DNA of 64,000 bases, taken from NCBI GenBank assembly GCA_030431055.1, contig JAUIJA010000007.1, positions 1 to 64,000 of the forward strand, in the 5' to 3' direction. This document shows, piece after piece, positions 26,473 through 36,300 of the stretch. Each line of letters begins with the position of its first letter. Position 1 is the first letter of the stretch. The DNA comes from Bacteroidia bacterium (GTDB taxonomy: Bacteria > Bacteroidota > Bacteroidia > Flavobacteriales > Flavobacteriaceae). The position numbers and the translations under genes are program-made. Under the pieces are notes generated by a model. That model was given only the letters and a program-made list of their open reading frames with translations, had not been told where the DNA came from and made no database searches.

Positions 26473-28056
26473 ATGGCAAAAACCGATAACTCAACTTTTG
26501 AGCAAAAACTCTTTAAATCAGCCGATAAACTTCGTAAAAACATAGATGCAGCCGAATATAAACACGTAGTATTAGGGTTAATCTTTTTAAAATACATCTC
26601 AGAATCCTTTTCAGAAAAATACCATGAACTGGAAAAAGACGAGTATTCCGACCCTGAAGACAGAGACGAATACATCGCAGCCAATATATTCTTTGTGCCT
26701 AAAGAAGCACGTTGGAGCCATATTCACGCTAATGCAAAACTACCAACCATTGGTCAAACCATAGACCAAGCCATGGAAGCTATTGAGCGTGAAAACAAAG
26801 AACTAAAAAATGTATTACCGCAAGTATATGGTAAAGCCAATTTAGATAAAACCTCATTAGGTGAATTAATCGACTTAATTTCGAATACCGACTTACAAGC
26901 GGAAAATGAAAATTCTAAAGATTTGTTTGGTCGTGTGTATGAATATTTCCTAGGAGAATTTGCCAATGCCGAAGGTAAAAAAGGAGGACAATTCTATACC
27001 CCAAAAGCCATAGTAAAACTAATGGTAGAAATGATAGAACCTTACAAAGGGCGTGTGTACGACCCAGCAAGTGGTTCTGGTGGTATGTTTGTAATGAGTG
27101 AAAAATTTGTAACCGAACACCAAGGTAACATAAAAGATATTACCGTGTACGGACAAGAAAGCAACCACACCACGTGGAAACTCTCTAAAATGAACCTTGC
27201 CATACGTAACATTAACAGCAAGTTTGTGGTATGGAATAACGAAGGAACCTTTTTAAAAGATGCACATCCCGATTTAAAAGCCGATTACATTTTAGCCAAT
27301 CCACCATTCAACCAGTCCGATTGGGGAATAGATATTTTACAAGAAGACGGCCGTTGGAAATACGGTACACCACCCAACGGAAATGCCAATTACGGGTGGA
27401 TGCAACATATGCTATACCACTTATCACCGCGTGGTGTAATGGCAACCGTGTTATCTAATGGGTCTTTAAGTTCTAATACGTCTGGTGAAGGCGACATCCG
27501 TAAAAATTTGGTCGATAAGGATTTGGTAGAGTGTATTGTGGCTTTACCAAAACAATTATTTTACAATACAGGTATTCCAGCCTGTATTTGGTTTTTACGC
27601 AGAGAAAAAAGTAATACAAGCAAAGAAGTCTTATTTATAGATGCTTCTGAAATGGGCTATATGAAATCCCGAGTACACCGTGACTTCACCGAAGAAGACA
27701 TCGCCAAAATACGAGACACCTACCTAAACTGGCGTAAGCAAAACCAAACCGTCACTTCGAGTGATTCGCGAGGTACAAGCGAATTGTATCGAGAAGCGAG
27801 TGATTCCGCGAATGCGGAATTGTATCGAGATGTAAAAGGCTTCTGCAAATCTGCAACACTAGAAGCCATACAAAAACACAGTTACGTCCTTACACCTGGG
27901 CGTTATGTAGGCATACCAGACGAAGAAGATGACGGCATCCCATTTGAAGATAAAATGGCAGACTTAACCGCTACTTTAAAAGAGCAAATGGACAAAGAGC
28001 AGGAATTGAATAAAGAAATTGCTACGCAACTAGCTAAAATTGGATTGCGTTTATGA
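26473..28056 (+). CDS. hsdM: Type I restriction-modification methyltransferase subunit HsdM
   Basis: 527 aa. Residues ~8-130 are the HsdM N-terminal domain and ~140-460 the N6-adenine methyltransferase core. The SAM-binding motif is DPASGSGG (197-204) and the catalytic motif NPPF (276-279). With HsdS it methylates the recognition sequence; with HsdR it cuts unmodified DNA. Residues ~427-453 (SSDSRGTSELYREASDSANAELYRD region) are an in-frame insertion of two copies of a flavobacterial palindromic repeat, between NWRKQNQ and DVKGFCKSA, segments that are normally close together in the family. The enzyme may tolerate this surface loop. The stop overlaps hsdS by four bases. Confidence 0.95.
   Translation: MAKTDNSTFEQKLFKSADKLRKNIDAAEYKHVVLGLIFLKYISESFSEKYHELEKDEYSDPEDRDEYIAANIFFVPKEARWSHIHANAKLPTIGQTIDQAMEAIERENKELKNVLPQVYGKANLDKTSLGELIDLISNTDLQAENENSKDLFGRVYEYFLGEFANAEGKKGGQFYTPKAIVKLMVEMIEPYKGRVYDPASGSGGMFVMSEKFVTEHQGNIKDITVYGQESNHTTWKLSKMNLAIRNINSKFVVWNNEGTFLKDAHPDLKADYILANPPFNQSDWGIDILQEDGRWKYGTPPNGNANYGWMQHMLYHLSPRGVMATVLSNGSLSSNTSGEGDIRKNLVDKDLVECIVALPKQLFYNTGIPACIWFLRREKSNTSKEVLFIDASEMGYMKSRVHRDFTEEDIAKIRDTYLNWRKQNQTVTSSDSRGTSELYREASDSANAELYRDVKGFCKSATLEAIQKHSYVLTPGRYVGIPDEEDDGIPFEDKMADLTATLKEQMDKEQELNKEIATQLAKIGLRL
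27751..27832. repeat. Flavobacterial palindromic repeat inserted in hsdM
   Basis: Two direct units (27758-27794 and 27797-27830) each run from CGAGTGATT to GAATTGTATCGAGA. The block starts GTCACTTCGAGTG and ends TATCGAGATG, the same terminal signatures as the intergenic repeat at 62629-62717. Its GC content is visibly higher than the surroundings. It is a multiple of three in length and keeps the frame open. Confidence 0.75.
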
Positions 28057-29303
28057 GTAGTGTAAATAACATACCTGATAGTTGGCAAGAAACTACTTTG
28101 GGTGAGGTTTGTAAGCCAAAAGGTGGTAAAAGATTACCCAAAGGTGAAACTCTAATTTCTGAAAGAACCAATCATCCATATATTAGAATTACTGATTTTG
28201 AGGGTAATTCAATTAATAAAAATAATTTGCAGTATGTTCCCGATGAAACTTTTAAAAAAATATCAAGATATATTGTTAATGAAGGTGATGTAATAATTTC
28301 AATTGTTGGTACAATCGGTTTGGTTGCTTTAATTGATGATGAGTTAGATAATGCTAGTTTAACTGAAAATTGCGTAAAGCTTACGAAACTTGAAAGTATT
28401 CACAATGTTTTTCTGTACTATTATTTAATATCAAAATATGGTCAATATGAAATTGATATAAATACAGTTGGTGCTGTTCAAAAAAAATTACCGATTTATG
28501 GAGTTGAAAATATCAACTTATTTTTACCACCACTATCAGAACAAAAAGCCATAGCCAATATTCTTACCGCTTTTGATGATAAAATAGAATTGTTACAAGC
28601 CCAAAACAAAACCCTCGAAGAACTCGCACAAACTATTTTTAAAGAATGGTTTGGTAAATACCAAATTGGCGATGAACTGCCTGATGGGTGGAGAATTACT
28701 CAATTAAGAGAACTGGCAAAAAAAATCTCAAAAGGAACTACACCAAGAAAAAAAGATGTTGAAGGACTGGATGGGATAATATCATTTCTCAAAGTAAGGG
28801 ACATTTCGGATGGAGGTCTAATAAATAAGGATAGCCTAGAATTAATACCGAAGGAAGTTCATAATAAACAATTAAAAAGGTCTATTTTAAAACATAACGA
28901 TATACTATTCTCAATCGCAGGTACAATTGGAAGAGTTGCTATTGTTGATAATGAATTAGAAAATTCTAATTGTAATCAAGCGCTTGCTTTTATTAGATTA
29001 AACGAGGTAGGAAAGTTTAAGGAATATGTTCATCTATGGCTTAAAAGCAACGATGTTCAGAATGAAATAACCAATAGTATTGTACAAGGTGTTCAAGCTA
29101 ATGTGAGTTTAACTGTATTAGGTGATTTAAAAATAACTATCCCAGATGAAAGTAAGTTAAAAGAATGGAAATCATTAATATCACCCATTTACTCAAAACT
29201 GGATAATAATAATTCTCAAATTCAAACCCTCAAACAAACTAGAGATACTTTGTTACCAAAATTAATGAGTGGTGAGGTGAGGGTAAATGAATTTAAAATT
29301 TAA
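28053..29303 (+). CDS. hsdS: Type I restriction-modification specificity subunit HsdS
   Basis: 416 aa with two target-recognition domains: residues ~5-165 (SWQETTLGEVCKPKGGKR) and ~205-365 (GWRITQLRELAKKISKGT). Each is followed by a conserved helical spacer (LPPLSEQKAIANILTAFDDKIELL and YSKLDNNNSQIQTLKQTRDTLLPKLMSGEV). The two domains read the two halves of a bipartite DNA site; the sequence cannot be deduced. The recognition domains are more AT-rich than hsdM, as expected for swapped specificity modules. The C-terminal MSGEVRV reappears at the end of the chimeric fragment at 31553-31798. Confidence 0.95.
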   Translation: MSSVNNIPDSWQETTLGEVCKPKGGKRLPKGETLISERTNHPYIRITDFEGNSINKNNLQYVPDETFKKISRYIVNEGDVIISIVGTIGLVALIDDELDNASLTENCVKLTKLESIHNVFLYYYLISKYGQYEIDINTVGAVQKKLPIYGVENINLFLPPLSEQKAIANILTAFDDKIELLQAQNKTLEELAQTIFKEWFGKYQIGDELPDGWRITQLRELAKKISKGTTPRKKDVEGLDGIISFLKVRDISDGGLINKDSLELIPKEVHNKQLKRSILKHNDILFSIAGTIGRVAIVDNELENSNCNQALAFIRLNEVGKFKEYVHLWLKSNDVQNEITNSIVQGVQANVSLTVLGDLKITIPDESKLKEWKSLISPIYSKLDNNNSQIQTLKQTRDTLLPKLMSGEVRVNEFKI

Positions 29304-29306
29304 GAA

Positions 29307-31550
29307 ATGAAAAACGTACAAAAGCCAGAAAAAATACATTTAGGACGTTTAATTACAGAAATAGGAAAAGGTAGATTTGTAATTCCTGACTTTCAGCGTG
29401 AATTTGACTGGCAACCATGGGACGTAAGAGATCTTTTAAAATCTATTTTCATGGATTATTATATTGGTACTCTTTTGCTATGGGAAGGTAATAAAGAGAA
29501 TTATAACAAACTAGGATGTGCAAATTTATATGCTTTTAAAAAAGAAGCTGACCCAGAATACATTGTATTAGATGGCCAACAACGCTTATCGGCATTACAT
29601 TATGCATTTTTTCAACCTAATGTTAATTTTAGAAATCGCAAAAACCGAATCTATTATTTTATTCTTTTAAATGAATTATTAGATGAAAACTACGATGAGG
29701 CTTTTACTTATAATACTGCAACAAAATATTATGATGATTTATTAAAAGATAAAAACATACAATATGAAGAACATATATTTCCTGTTGGCATTATGCAACA
29801 TGGTTCATGGGAAATTGAAGATTGGATAAAAGGTTATAAAAATTATTGGGCAGAAAAGGCAGAATCTGAAGTAGAGGAACAAAAGAAGAAAGAATATCTA
29901 GCTTTTTCAAAAAACGCCATGAAGTTGAAGGTAATATTTGAAGACTTACTCAACGAATATCAAATTAGCTATATTTCACTTGCAAAACAATTAGAGTTAA
30001 ACAAAGTTTGCGATATATTTACACATATTAATTCTAAAGGAAAACCATTAGATACCTTTGATTTACTAAATTCTATTACCCGTAAAGAAGATATTTATTT
30101 AAAAGACATGTATCGTGATGCATCTAAAGTTTTAGATGATTTAACCTTTCCAGGTTTTGAAATGAAATCACATATTTTGATGGTTATGTCTATCATTAAA
30201 CAAAATTACTGTAGCCCAAAGTATTTGTATTATCTTGTTCCTAACGAGAAAAAGAAAATTAAGAATAGTGAAGGAAAGTTTGAATACCAAACATTAATTG
30301 CTAATAAAGATGAATTCAACAAATTATGGGATTCCTCTGTATCAATAATTAATAGAACACTTAATACTTTAAAAAATCAACGTGAATTTGGTGCAATAAG
30401 TAAACGCTTTTTACCTTACCCATCTATTGTTCCCATTCTGTCTTCTATAAAATATTATGTTGAAAATTCAGATTTTAAAAACAAGGCAGATATTTCTAAT
30501 AAAATAAAAAAATGGTATTGGTCTTCTATTTTTTTAAATAGGTACTCAAGTTCAGTAGAAACAACAAGTACAAAAGATTATTTAGATTTAATAAAATGGT
30601 TTAACAACGACAGTTTAGAAATTGATTGTGTTTCAGAATTTATTGGGGTTTATAAATCCTTAGATTTACACAAAGAAACTAATAGTGGCTCAGCAATTTA
30701 TAAAGCAATTTTTAATTTATTTATAATTAATGGAGCTAGAGATTGGGATACTTCAGAATTGCCTGAATATGAAGAATTAGATGATCATCATATTGTGCCT
30801 AAAAGTTGGGGTAAAAAAATGGGAATAAGTAAAGAAATTAATACCATTTTAAACAGAGCACCTTTATCAGGAAACACAAATAGAAACATTATTAAAGACA
30901 CTTTACCAAACGTATATATTAAAAATATGTTTGAACATAATGATAAAGAAACTGTATATAAAGTATTAAAATCACATCTTATCAGTCGAAAAGCAGTCGA
31001 TATTTTATTAAGAGAAAATTTTACTGTAGATGATTTTAACGATTTTATAAATGAACGTAAAGAAACGATACTTAATGTTATTTTTAAAACAGTTATTGAT
31101 GACTCGGTAGAATTACCAGAAGAATTAGACAAATTAAATAAGGCAATTGAACAAATTGAATTACAATTAAGAAGTTTAATATTAAAACAATTAAACCTTA
31201 TTTCAAGAAATGATATAAAGGAAGTATTACCTTCTAATATCTATGATAACTTTAGTCAAAAAGTAAATAGAGAAAGAAAACGCAATCCATCTTTAGTAAA
31301 TGATAATATTGAAATGGCCAGTTATTGGATGCAATTTTCAGACTTGCAAGAGCTATTACAAATTATTACAGCTAAAACACATTGGTCAACTTTTGAAAAT
31401 ATCTTTGGTTCTAAAGAAAAATTAACTACTGAATTTAATGACATGGCTAATCTTAGAAATTCATTAAGACATTCACGAGAAATTGACATTATTGTTAAAA
31501 TGAAAGGAGAAGCTTCGATACTTTGGCTAAAACAACAAATGAAATTGTAA
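29307..31550 (+). CDS. DUF262 / HNH nuclease-like protein with C-terminal HEPN-like motif
   Basis: 747 aa, three bases after hsdS. Residues ~10-250 are a DUF262 (ParB/GmrS-like) domain with FVIPDFQREFDW and the DGQQR motif (89-93) implicated in NTP-driven activity. Residues ~480-560 hold an HNH-type centre, DDHHIVPKSWG ... LNRAPLSGNTNRNI, as in the DUF1524 part of GmrSD and related type IV restriction and phage-defence proteins. An unusual C-terminal domain (~630-747) contains R717-N-S-L-R-H722, fitting the RNxxxH motif of HEPN RNases, preceded by THWSTFENIFG. It is probably a nuclease that targets modified or foreign nucleic acid, carried as cargo of the R-M locus. Its codon use is more AT-rich than hsdM or hsdR. 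Confidence 0.8.
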   Translation: MKNVQKPEKIHLGRLITEIGKGRFVIPDFQREFDWQPWDVRDLLKSIFMDYYIGTLLLWEGNKENYNKLGCANLYAFKKEADPEYIVLDGQQRLSALHYAFFQPNVNFRNRKNRIYYFILLNELLDENYDEAFTYNTATKYYDDLLKDKNIQYEEHIFPVGIMQHGSWEIEDWIKGYKNYWAEKAESEVEEQKKKEYLAFSKNAMKLKVIFEDLLNEYQISYISLAKQLELNKVCDIFTHINSKGKPLDTFDLLNSITRKEDIYLKDMYRDASKVLDDLTFPGFEMKSHILMVMSIIKQNYCSPKYLYYLVPNEKKKIKNSEGKFEYQTLIANKDEFNKLWDSSVSIINRTLNTLKNQREFGAISKRFLPYPSIVPILSSIKYYVENSDFKNKADISNKIKKWYWSSIFLNRYSSSVETTSTKDYLDLIKWFNNDSLEIDCVSEFIGVYKSLDLHKETNSGSAIYKAIFNLFIINGARDWDTSELPEYEELDDHHIVPKSWGKKMGISKEINTILNRAPLSGNTNRNIIKDTLPNVYIKNMFEHNDKETVYKVLKSHLISRKAVDILLRENFTVDDFNDFINERKETILNVIFKTVIDDSVELPEELDKLNKAIEQIELQLRSLILKQLNLISRNDIKEVLPSNIYDNFSQKVNRERKRNPSLVNDNIEMASYWMQFSDLQELLQIITAKTHWSTFENIFGSKEKLTTEFNDMANLRNSLRHSREIDIIVKMKGEASILWLKQQMKL

Positions 31551-31552
31551 AT

Positions 31553-31798
31553 ATGCTATCAGAAAACACCATAGAGCAATCATTGATAGAGCAATTAATA
31601 AATCAAGGCTATACCTATTTTTATGGTCCTGATATTGCTCCGTATAGTGATAATCCAAAACGAGAGAGTTTTAATTCTGTATTATTAGAAAGTCAGTTTA
31701 AGGAGTCACTTAAAAAACTAAACCCTACTTTACCAGAATCTGCTCGTGTGGAAGCGTTCCATAAAGTAATGAGTGGTGAGGTTAGGGTGCAACTGTAA
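31553..31798 (+). pseudogene. Chimeric fragment: hsdR 5' end joined to hsdS 3' end
   Basis: 81 codons from the ATG at 31553. The first ~67 match the N terminus of HsdR encoded at 33359 (MLSENTIE.SLI.QL..QGYTYF), including a 107-bp stretch identical in DNA. The last nine (MSGEVRVQL) match the C-terminal MSGEVRV of HsdS, and the DNA there reads AATGAGTGGTGAGGT in both. The join lies near 31766-31770 with a TAAT microhomology. No catalytic part remains. It is a recombination scar; a translated product would be non-functional as a nuclease. Confidence 0.85.
31649..31755. repeat. 107-bp exact repeat of hsdR 5' coding sequence (copy 1)
   Basis: Identical base for base to 33455-33561, in the same orientation, 1.8 kb apart. 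The flanking sequence before it is clearly diverged although homologous, and the sequence after it is unrelated. A direct repeat of this size can support deletion of the ATPase gene between the copies. Confidence 0.9.
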
Positions 31799-31878
31799 AA
31801 ATAAGATATAAAAACTTAAAAAAAACATCTAATAACTACATTTTTGTAAAAATAAGCTATTTTTTAAACACTTATTTG

Positions 31879-31886
31879 TACATTTG
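31879..31886 (+). promoter_or_regulatory. -7 element (TACATTTG) for the AAA ATPase gene
   Basis: Fits TAnnTTTG and lies 20 bp before the ATG at 31907, in the only sizeable gap (108 bp) of the R-M operon. It suggests that the ATPase, and perhaps hsdR, can be transcribed independently. Confidence 0.45.
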
Positions 31887-31906
31887 GATAACAATAAGTA
31901 TAAAAT

Positions 31907-33355
31907 ATGAGTTTCGATACCGTTATTCCAACAGCTAAACGTATAGAGCGTTTGCAATATGAAAATCCTTGGTGGGCTACAGGCAGTGTGCAGCAAACGT
32001 ATCAGGATATGTCTAAACGGCTGTATTTTAATTTATTCTATCCTTTTGTAAAAGAAACAGATGTTAAACGTGCCGTGGTACTCATGGGTCCACGTCGTGT
32101 AGGCAAAACAGTAATGATGTATCATGCCATTCAGGAATTAATAAAAGAAAATATTTCACCTCAAAAAATATTTTTTATAGGTATAGATAATCCCATTTAT
32201 ATGCACCTTAGTTTAGAAGATATTTTACTCTTGAGTAAAGAAGCTGTGCAATTAAATACGCTAGAGGGTTGTTATGTTTTTTTCGACGAAATACAATACC
32301 TTAAAGATTGGGAACGTCATCTTAAAGTTTTGGTCGATTTATATCCTAAAACAAAGTTTGTGGTATCAGGTTCGGCAGCTGCAGCTTTACGTTTACAAAG
32401 TTCTGAAAGTGGTGCAGGTCGTTTTACCGATTTTATGTTGCCACCGCTTACTTTTCACGAATACATTCATTTAAAAGGATTAAATCATTTAGTACAACCC
32501 AAAACCATTATTTACAACGAAAAAGAAATCCCTTTTTTTACAACACACGATAACAAAGCATTTAACAAAGAATTTTTTCATTACCTCAACTTTGGTGGTT
32601 ATCCAGAGGTGGTTTTGTCTGAAAAAATACAAAGCGACATGGGGCGTTATGTAAAAAATGATATTGTAGACAAAGTATTACTAAGAGATTTACCTAGTTT
32701 ATACGGTATTAAAGATGTACAAGAACTAAACAGTTTTTTTACTTATTTAGCCTATAATACGGGAAACGAATTTTCTTTCGAAAAATTAGGTAAAGACAGC
32801 GGTATTGCAAAAGAAATTATTAAAAAGTATTTAGAATATCTAGAAGCAGCTTTTTTAATTAAAGTAATTCATAAAATTGATGACAATGCTAAAAAGTTTA
32901 AAAGAATAACAAGTTTTAAAGTCTATTTAACAAATCCGTCTTTACGAACTGCCTTATTTTCTCCTATTGTTGAAACCGATAAAGAAACAGGAAATATGGT
33001 AGAAACGGCTATTTTTTCACAGTGGATGCATCGCGAAAATCTCGATTTGAAATATGCACGTTGGAAAATGGGACGTTCAGAAGGTGAAGTAGATATTGTA
33101 TTGCTTGATAATAAATTATTTAAACCGCAATGGTGTGTGGAAATAAAATGGAGTAATCGTTATTTTGAAAAACCACAAGAGTTAAACAGCTTAACTTATT
33201 TTTGTAAGCAAAATAATTTTAAAGCTTCACTGGTAACAACTATAGATGTTCTAGATAATAAAACAATAGATGAGATTAATATATCGTATGTTCCAGCAGC
33301 TGTATATGCATATAACATTGGGGTAAATACACTAGAAATAAAATCAAATTGGTAA
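31907..33355 (+). CDS. AAA ATPase with DUF4143-type C-terminal domain
   Basis: 482 aa. Walker A GPRRVGKT (~62-69), Walker B YVFFDEIQYL (~124-132) and a sensor region (KFVVSGSAAAALRL) identify an archaeal-type AAA (AAA_14) ATPase. The second half holds a winged-helix segment (FSFEKLGKDSGIAKEIIKKYLEYLEAAFLI) and a DUF4143 part with a PD-(D/E)xK-like pattern (GEVDIVLLDNKLFKPQWCVEIKW), suggesting a nuclease-fold domain. Such proteins are widespread in Bacteroidota and archaea; their role is mostly unproven, and some occur in defence islands. It lies between the chimeric fragment and hsdR, three bases before hsdR. Confidence 0.85.
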   Translation: MSFDTVIPTAKRIERLQYENPWWATGSVQQTYQDMSKRLYFNLFYPFVKETDVKRAVVLMGPRRVGKTVMMYHAIQELIKENISPQKIFFIGIDNPIYMHLSLEDILLLSKEAVQLNTLEGCYVFFDEIQYLKDWERHLKVLVDLYPKTKFVVSGSAAAALRLQSSESGAGRFTDFMLPPLTFHEYIHLKGLNHLVQPKTIIYNEKEIPFFTTHDNKAFNKEFFHYLNFGGYPEVVLSEKIQSDMGRYVKNDIVDKVLLRDLPSLYGIKDVQELNSFFTYLAYNTGNEFSFEKLGKDSGIAKEIIKKYLEYLEAAFLIKVIHKIDDNAKKFKRITSFKVYLTNPSLRTALFSPIVETDKETGNMVETAIFSQWMHRENLDLKYARWKMGRSEGEVDIVLLDNKLFKPQWCVEIKWSNRYFEKPQELNSLTYFCKQNNFKASLVTTIDVLDNKTIDEINISYVPAAVYAYNIGVNTLEIKSNW

Positions 33356-33358
33356 ACA

Positions 33359-36300
33359 ATGCTATCAGAAAACACCATAGAACTTTCTTTAATAGACCAA
33401 TTAGTAAGTCAAGGTTATACATATTTTAATGGTACAGATATTTCACCTATTGGAGATAATCCAAAACGAGAGAGTTTTAATTCTGTATTATTAGAAAGTC
33501 AGTTTAAGGAGTCACTTAAAAAACTAAACCCTACTTTACCAGAATCTGCTCGTGTGGAAGCCTACCAAAAGGTAATTAATCTAGGTACAGAAGACATTAT
33601 GGAAAACAACGAACGTTTCCATACCTTGCTAACAAATGGCGTTACTGTAGAATACACCAAAGAAGGCAGAACCAAAGGGATTAATGTAAAGTTGCTTGAT
33701 GTGCAAAACCCAGAGAATAATAACTTTTGCGTAGTCAATCAATTAGTCGTTAAAGAAAACAACAACGAGAAACGTTTTGATGTAGTGATTTATATCAATG
33801 GGTTACCATTGGTGTTTATAGAACTTAAAAGTGCCACAAGCGAAAAAGCAACCCTACGTAGAGCCTACGACCAAATACAGAATTACAAAAAAGCAGTACC
33901 AAGCATTTTTTATTACAATGCCATTTGTGTAATTAGTGATGGTATAGATGCGGCAACCTCTAGTGTGTCTGCACCATTTTCACGTTTCCTTGCTTGGAAA
34001 GCACCAAAAGAAGAGCCAAACGAGGTAAGAACCCAATTGCAAATTCTTACCGAGTATATGTTGAACATAAAAACATTAGTAGAACTAATACGCTACTGTA
34101 CGGTATTTGAAAAAGAGGAAAAGAAAAATGAAGAGACAGGTATTGTATCCCAAATAAAAATTAAAAAAGTAGCGGCTTATCATCAATATTACGCTGTTCA
34201 AAAAGCAGTTGCGCAAACCTTACGAGCAACTCATTCTGAAGAAGGAGACCGCAAAGTAGGTGTCGTTTGGCATACACAGGGTTCAGGTAAATCCTTGTCT
34301 ATGGTGTTTTATAGCGGACAAATTATTACGCATCCGCAAATGGAAAACCCTACCATTGTCATATTAACAGACCGTAACGATTTAGACGACCAACTGTTTG
34401 GTACGTTTGGGAATTGTATTGGCTTATTAAGGCAAACACCTGTACAAGCCGATAGTAGAGAACACATCAAACAATTATTAAAAGTCTCTGGTGGTGGCGT
34501 GATATTTACCACCATTCAAAAATTTGCACCAGCAGAAGGTAACGTGTACGAAACCTTATCCGATAGAACAAATATCGTGGTTGTGGCAGACGAAGCACAT
34601 CGTAGTCAATATGGCTTCTCTGGTCGTGTCGTTGAAACCGAAGAAGGATCAGAAATAAGATACGGTAACGCTAAATATTTACGCGATGCCTTACCCAATG
34701 CTTCTTATATAGGCTTTACAGGTACACCTATCGAAAAAGAGGACAAATCCACACCACAAGTTTTTGGAGATTATATAGATGTATATGATATTAAACAAGC
34801 GGTAGATGATGGTGCAACAGTACCTATAAGTTATGAATCCCGTTTAATTAAAATTAAACTAGACGAGGAAACAACTAAAGAGTTAGATGATGAAATAAAC
34901 GATATTGAAGGGGCAACCGAAGAGCAAATAGAAAAAGCCAAAAAGAAAACTGCTACTATTGATGCGGTAGTTGGGCATCCAGACCGATTGAAAGATGTGG
35001 CTAAAGATATAGTCACCCATTTTGAAGCACGACAAAAGGTATTTGAAGGTAAAGCAATGATTGTTGGGATGACCCGTAATATTTGTGTGCGTCTTTACAA
35101 TGAAATTATAGCCTTAAAACCAGAATGGCATAATACCGATTTAGACAAAGGTGCAATCAAAGTCATAATGACAAGTTCTACTGACGATCCAGCATTGTTT
35201 CAACCGCACCATACCACTAAAAATCAAAGAAAAGATTTAGCAACCCGTATGAAAGACCCTAACGACGAACTTAAATTGGTTATTGTTCGCGATATGTGGT
35301 TAACTGGTTTTGATGCACCAAGTATGCACACGTTGTATGTTGACAAGAAAATGCAAGGGGCAAATTTAATGCAAGCTATTGCAAGAGTAAATAGGGTTTA
35401 TAAGGACAAACCAGGTGGTCTAGTGGTAGATTATATTGGTATTGGTCAAGACCTACGTAAAGCTATGGCAACCTATTTACAAAGTGGCGGAGAAGGTTCG
35501 CCTGTTGTAGATATAAAAGAAGCGATTGCAGGAATGAAAGAGAAATTTGAAATCGTAGAGCAAATGTTTAACGGTTTTGATTTTAAACAATATTTTAAAG
35601 TTGATACCGCACAAAAACTACAAGTGTTGTTAGGTGCGCAAAACTTCATTTTAGCAGACCAAAAACTAAAAGACCGCTTTTTAAAAGAAGTAACGCTATT
35701 ATCAAAGTTATTCGCAATGTCAATACCAAGTCCAGATGCTGAAAAACTAAAGGATGGTGTCGCATTTTTTCAAGCTGTAAAAGCAAGGTTGAATAAGTTT
35801 TCTAGTAATGGTGTAAAATCAGATTACGAAGTAGAAACCGCTATCAAACAAATTGTTGATGATGCACTGTCTAGTGATGGTGTTATAGATGTATTTGAAG
35901 CAGCAGGAGTAAAAGCACCATCAGTAGGTATCTTATCAGATGAGTTTTTGTTGGAAGTAAAAAATATGCAACAAAAAAATATTGCATATGAATTACTTAA
36001 AAAACTTTTAAGTGATGAAGTAAGAATTAGAAAAACAAAGAATCTCTCACAAGGAAAGAAGTTTTCAGAAATGTTAGAATCGGTTGTAAAACGCTACCAT
36101 AATAATCAAATAGATTCCGCTCAAGTACTAGCAGAACTATCAGAAATCGCAAAGGAAATGCGATTAGAAGATGCTAAATCAGATGAGTTAGGTTTAACAC
36201 CAGAAGAATATGCTTTTTACAGCGTCTTAAAACAAAACGAATCAACCAATTTTCTAGAAGATGATAAAATGAAAGAGTTGATTCACACCATTGTGGATGT

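Noticed and set aside
31523..31552. TTG start for the hsdR-like fragment overlapping the DUF262 gene
   Set aside because: The ATG at 31553 aligns exactly with the start of the intact hsdR; the TTG merely extends the frame into the upstream gene.
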